64,000 nt of DNA from Bradyrhizobium sp. LTSP885. Its GTDB lineage: Bacteria > Pseudomonadota > Alphaproteobacteria > Rhizobiales > Xanthobacteraceae. Both the position numbers and the translations under genes were made by a program. Location of the stretch: assembly GCF_000938305.1 (NCBI RefSeq), contig NZ_JYMT01000004.1, positions 124,001 through 188,000 on the forward strand, written 5' to 3'. Under the pieces are notes generated by a model that saw nothing but the letters and a program-made list of their open reading frames with translations, had not been told where the DNA came from and made no database searches. Of this stretch, positions 61,392 through 64,000 are shown piece by piece. Numbering within the stretch: the stretch's first letter is position 1; the number at the start of each line of letters is the position of its first letter.

Positions 61392-61565
61392 ATGATCTAC
61401 CGGGTGTACGTACTGACCTGGACCGGCGACGTCATACAGAGCGTGGACTTGGACGGTGAAGGCGACGAGGAAGCCATAAGCTGGGCGGGCGAACTGGTCG
61501 GGGATAACCCGGTCGAGGTCTGGCTTGGACCGCGCAGGATCGCCCGGCTGACCGTCAAGCATTAG
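61392..61565 (+). CDS. Small conserved-type rhizobial protein
   Basis: The ATG at 61392 follows the HEPN-like stop without a gap. The 57 residues read MIYRVYVLTWTGDVIQSVDL, DGEGDEEAISWAGELVGDNP and VEVWLGPRRIARLTVKH. This form (short strand, acidic patch, VEVW-GxRRIA end) is typical of a family of 55-70 residue proteins common in Bradyrhizobium chromosomes, of unknown function. The tight spacing suggests it acts with the HEPN-like protein, or is at least co-expressed with it. Confidence 0.7.
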   Translation: MIYRVYVLTWTGDVIQSVDLDGEGDEEAISWAGELVGDNPVEVWLGPRRIARLTVKH

Positions 61566-61663
61566 TTGACAACCTCCCCCACTTGCTTAGCGTGGCGACA
61601 CCGCCGCCCTGGGGACTTACCCAAAGCGGCGGCTGCTCGGGAGCGCCATCCCAGCGATACTCG

Positions 61664-61696
61664 AAGCCGTCCTCGTTTCACCCGAGGGCGGCTTTT
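61664..61696 (+). terminator. Terminator after the HEPN-like operon
   Basis: AAGCCGTCCTCG and CGAGGGCGGCTT form a 12-base stem with one G-U pair around a seven-base loop, ending in TTTT. It lies about 100 bases after the 57-residue gene. Confidence 0.75.
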
Positions 61697-61879
61697 CGCT
61701 GGGCAATCTGTTAGACACCAAATGTAGGGGTACGTACGGTGCCGAACAGGGGGTCAAGCGTGGGGCTAAACGAGGTGTTCGCGCAAGATCATTTTTGCAG
61801 TTGGGTCACCGTAATTCTCTGGTGATCCTCTCATGATTCTTGAGGACCAAACCCCACTACACGAGACCGTGATTGCCCG
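61697..61879. other. Gap between convergent phage transcripts
   Basis: Between the terminator and the stop of the SGNH gene I see no gene. An imperfect hairpin (GGGTCACC with GGTGATCC, about 61804-61826) may terminate the leftward late transcript. Confidence 0.4.
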
Positions 61880-63112
61880 TCAGAGCATACGCTCGACGGC
61901 TTCGACCATGGCTTCAGCCGAACGGTACGCCAGCAGCGAATGCCCAGCGAGCGTCGGATGCGCGTTGTCGGTATCGACCATCACGCTTGCGTTCGCCGTG
62001 CTCAGCCACGGAACATCGTCCGTGCTTACCTTGATGAACTCGCAGTACCGACTGTCGACGCGCTTCACAGCAGCATAGATCGTATTCTCAGTAGCGATCT
62101 GGTTCAGAGCCGGAGCAGCGTTACCAGCCTGACAGCCGTGCACACACACCGGCGTATGCTGGTATCTGCGCAGTAGCTCCTGAAGGGTAATCGTGATCCG
62201 GTCCTCAAGAGCAGACTGGTTCTGTGTAGCGTCGTTGTATCCGTGCGAGACTGCATAGATGTCGCATGCACCCTGATCTGCCACGAGAGGGATAAGATCG
62301 AGCATGCTAGGCCGGGTGCCGCCAGCGGTAGCGATATAGCCGGTCTGGCCTACAGCGTACTGCCGCACGTCGCGGATACCGAGGCGTTCGCCGGTCTGGA
62401 TAGGCCACGACGCGTTCGGGATCGGGTACACCGAGGCCGCACTGTTCGTGCTTTCCGGGTAGCTGTCGCCGAACCAGCCGAGCCGCTTGACGCGCCGCTG
62501 AGAGGGCTTCCACACGCCGCAGCCGGGCGTAACCCGGACGGTCTTGATGAAGCACGGTCCCTTGGACGGTAGGCACGGCACCAGCACACGGATGCGCCGG
62601 GGAGTGATCGTCGGGAACGTGAGCAGGAACATAGTGTCGGCGTTCGTCGCAGACGCGCTAGAGAAGCCAACCTTGTCTACGTACTTGTCCTCGACCTGGA
62701 ACATGATCTTCACAGCAGAGCTACAGAAGATACCCAACTGAACCTTGTCGGCTGGCGTGACGATCTCGAATGCGGACATCCACTGGTTCTTGTCAGCGTA
62801 ACCCGATCCGATGTTGCCATTCGTGGACGGCAGAACACTCGTCACCGGCATACAGACGTACTGCGTGAGGATCGGAGAAGGTACGCCGCCGTACCATGCG
62901 ACTTGGTTCTTGGAGAAGTCGGTCAATGCGCCAGCGGCTGCAACAGGATACAGCGTCAGCGTGCCATCGCCGGTAGTGCCGACCGTAACGGTCGGAGGCG
63001 AGGCCATGACATCGTTAGTGAACGGGTTGTTCCTCAGACCTTCACGCATGACCTTATACAGGTCATCCAGCTTTTCCTGCTGGCGCGTGGTACGGAACGG
63101 TTTCTTTGGCAT
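61880..63112 (-). CDS. Phage SGNH-hydrolase protein, probable tail or receptor-binding protein
   Basis: The 410-residue protein starts at ATG 63112 with TTAGGT upstream. The N-terminal 200 residues are strand-rich (PTVTVGTTGDGTLTLYPVAA) and could attach to the virion. The C-terminal half has the four SGNH blocks: LGWFGDSYPE (Ser217), YAVGQTGY (Gly255), SHGYNDATQ (Asn293) and VDTDNAHPTLAGHSLL (Asp382, His385). SGNH enzymes on phage tails remove acetyl or other esters from surface polysaccharide. It is leftward, as are the two genes upstream, which looks like a late structural block. Confidence 0.85.
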   Translation of the reverse strand: MPKKPFRTTRQQEKLDDLYKVMREGLRNNPFTNDVMASPPTVTVGTTGDGTLTLYPVAAAGALTDFSKNQVAWYGGVPSPILTQYVCMPVTSVLPSTNGNIGSGYADKNQWMSAFEIVTPADKVQLGIFCSSAVKIMFQVEDKYVDKVGFSSASATNADTMFLLTFPTITPRRIRVLVPCLPSKGPCFIKTVRVTPGCGVWKPSQRRVKRLGWFGDSYPESTNSAASVYPIPNASWPIQTGERLGIRDVRQYAVGQTGYIATAGGTRPSMLDLIPLVADQGACDIYAVSHGYNDATQNQSALEDRITITLQELLRRYQHTPVCVHGCQAGNAAPALNQIATENTIYAAVKRVDSRYCEFIKVSTDDVPWLSTANASVMVDTDNAHPTLAGHSLLAYRSAEAMVEAVERML

Positions 63113-63126
63113 TACATACCTAACGT

Positions 63127-63150
63127 AAAAGGGCCGGTGTCACCCGGCCC
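63127..63150 (-). terminator. Terminator upstream of the SGNH gene
   Basis: GGGCCGG and CCGGCCC form a perfect seven-base stem around TGTCAC, followed on the minus strand by TTTT. It lies between the stop at 63178 and the SGNH start, so the latter may have its own promoter or depend on read-through. Confidence 0.7.
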
Positions 63151-63177
63151 TGTTTGGAGTACAGCGTTGACTGCGGA

Positions 63178-63528
63178 TTAGACGAGGACGACGTACTCGA
63201 CGGCGATGTCGAGTGATGCGGAGTTCCATGCAGTCACTGCGTCGATGTACAGAGTACGATCGCCGACAGCGCTGGGGAAACCGTTCGTCAGGAAGAAGGT
63301 CGCGAGTGCGCTACCGGCGACAGCACCGGCCGCGAGCACGTCGGTTCCACCTAGAGTGGTTCCAACCTTGATGCCGCCAGTGACGGCGTTCGCGTTCTTA
63401 CTTCGGACATAAACGGCCACTACCGAAGCGCCCTGCGGGACGACCACGGTGCCTGCCGCCGCGAGGGCCAGCTTCCGGACGATGCCGCTGATCGGCACAT
63501 GTCCGGGGGTGAAGATGTCAGATTTCAT
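63178..63528 (-). CDS. Small phage structural-type protein
   Basis: The 116-residue protein is rich in Ala, Val, Gly and Thr (LALAAAGTVVVPQGASVVAV, IKVGTTLGGTDVLAAGAVAG) with a beta pattern like capsid decoration or tail-associated proteins. The ATG at 63528 has AAGGAC upstream. No family is recognised with certainty. Confidence 0.7.
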   Translation of the reverse strand: MKSDIFTPGHVPISGIVRKLALAAAGTVVVPQGASVVAVYVRSKNANAVTGGIKVGTTLGGTDVLAAGAVAGSALATFFLTNGFPSAVGDRTLYIDAVTAWNSASLDIAVEYVVLV

Positions 63529-63642
63529 TTGTCATTGGTCCTTGAGTTAATGTAGTGGTGTTTGGATACAGCGCCTGTACTGGCCTTCGGGCCTTACCTG
63601 GGCGCGTAGAGCGGGTCGTACTTTCGGGTACGGCCCGTTCGC

Positions 63643-63972
63643 TTATTCAGCGTCGGTGTTGTCGCCGCGCCCGAACTGACGCCGGGTCAGACTGGCATCC
63701 CGCTCCTCGATCTCAGCAATCTGAGCCAGCAAGTCGGCTGCGTCACGATTGAAGCGCGCGAGCGAATGCTGAGCGAGCACTCGTAGGGTCGCAAGATACA
63801 AGTCCTGCTTCTCCTTGTTGCCGCGAACGTCACTGGCGGCCAGTAGGCCGATCTTGCGAAGCTCCGAAGTGAAGCCCCAGGTATCGCGCGGGAACTCGAC
63901 CAGAGCCGGGTTCGCAGAGACAGCAGGAGCAGCCGGAGCTTCAGCCTTGGTCTCAGTCTTTTCTTTAGACAC
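63643..63972 (-). CDS. Hypothetical phage protein
   Basis: The 109-residue protein has a charged, Ala/Pro-rich N-terminus (MSKEKTETKAEAPAAPAVSA) and a helical C-terminal half (ATLRVLAQHSLARFNRDAAD, LLAQIAEIEERD). AAGGAG lies seven bases before the ATG at 63972. It is probably a virion-associated or assembly protein by position. The function is unknown. Confidence 0.7.
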   Translation of the reverse strand: MSKEKTETKAEAPAAPAVSANPALVEFPRDTWGFTSELRKIGLLAASDVRGNKEKQDLYLATLRVLAQHSLARFNRDAADLLAQIAEIEERDASLTRRQFGRGDNTDAE

Positions 63973-64000
63973 GTATTCTCCTTGGTGGTCAGAAGCGACC

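Larger units (their letters stand above)
54168..64000. mobile_element. Prophage or phage-like element, left end inside the window
   Basis: The element carries a tyrosine integrase at its left end, a chain of small overlapping leftward genes of unknown function, a hairpin-rich control region, a rightward cargo block and leftward late-type genes including an SGNH hydrolase. Base composition is less GC-rich than the host, mainly in the gap at 58.3-59.7 kb. Portal, terminase and capsid genes are not in the window, so the phage type cannot be stated. The right end is outside. Confidence 0.75.

Overview
The window reads as chromosome of a high-GC alphaproteobacterium of the Bradyrhizobium/Rhodopseudomonas group. 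The evidence is the GC-rich codon use, the many MarR, LysR, TetR, GntR and HxlR regulators each beside one or two target genes, several dispersed repeat families of the kind known from Bradyrhizobium, and guaB and guaA lying near each other with an RsmB-like methyltransferase between them. From about 54.17 kb to the right edge the sequence is an integrated prophage or phage-like element, visibly less GC-rich in its non-coding parts.

Layout. 0-8.2 kb: an MFS transporter cut by the window edge, a secreted glycosidase-like protein, an AhpD-like protein, a stand-alone BamA-type outer-membrane protein, a small secreted protein and an OmpR-type two-component system with an EF-hand protein behind it. 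8.8-10.4 kb: the ohrR/ohr peroxide-sensing pair with two identical operators, then a secreted cupin. 10.4-26.8 kb: short accessory units, including an M20 peptidase, GNAT+MFS with a divergent LysR, DUF899, MarR+EamA, a TPR/glycosyltransferase-like protein, methyltransferase/LysR, a NylB-like serine hydrolase, GST/TetR, an alpha/beta hydrolase, a MarR-GNAT fusion and a deformylase-like protein that lacks two metal ligands. 27-34.5 kb: a Vps62-domain protein with a predicted six-bladed propeller, a small membrane gene between two repeat remnants, LysR with two dehydrogenases, an amidase, and two decayed genes (DUF1330, TetR). 34.5-42.8 kb: GntR and a divergent six-gene operon with a peptide-type ABC importer between two different M20 hydrolases. 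43-54 kb: housekeeping genes (guaA, rsmB-like, guaB) mixed with DHCW cupin, HxlR+MFS, MAPEG, phosphoesterase, oxidoreductase and Pmp3-like genes.

Prophage, 54.17-64 kb and beyond. Its left end falls inside the first 20 codons of what looks like a DHA2-family MFS transporter gene. A leftward early block (58.3 to 54.2 kb) carries small unknown genes, a helix-turn-helix excisionase candidate and a tyrosine integrase, mostly joined by ATGA or TGATG overlaps. About 1.5 kb of hairpin-rich, CTAG-rich DNA without a convincing gene follows. A short rightward block (59.8-61.6 kb) has a membrane-anchored protein with an RNRVAH (HEPN-type) motif and a 57-residue protein directly behind it. Leftward late-type genes at the right edge include an SGNH hydrolase that is probably a tail or receptor-binding protein. 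The right attachment site, the capsid and packaging genes and any repressor are outside the window.

Most points of interest are in accessory DNA: the Vps62-propeller protein, the deformylase with altered metal ligands, the importer bracketed by two M20 hydrolases, repeat elements that supply stop codons, the transporter gene broken by the prophage, the CTAG-rich gap and the HEPN-like cargo.
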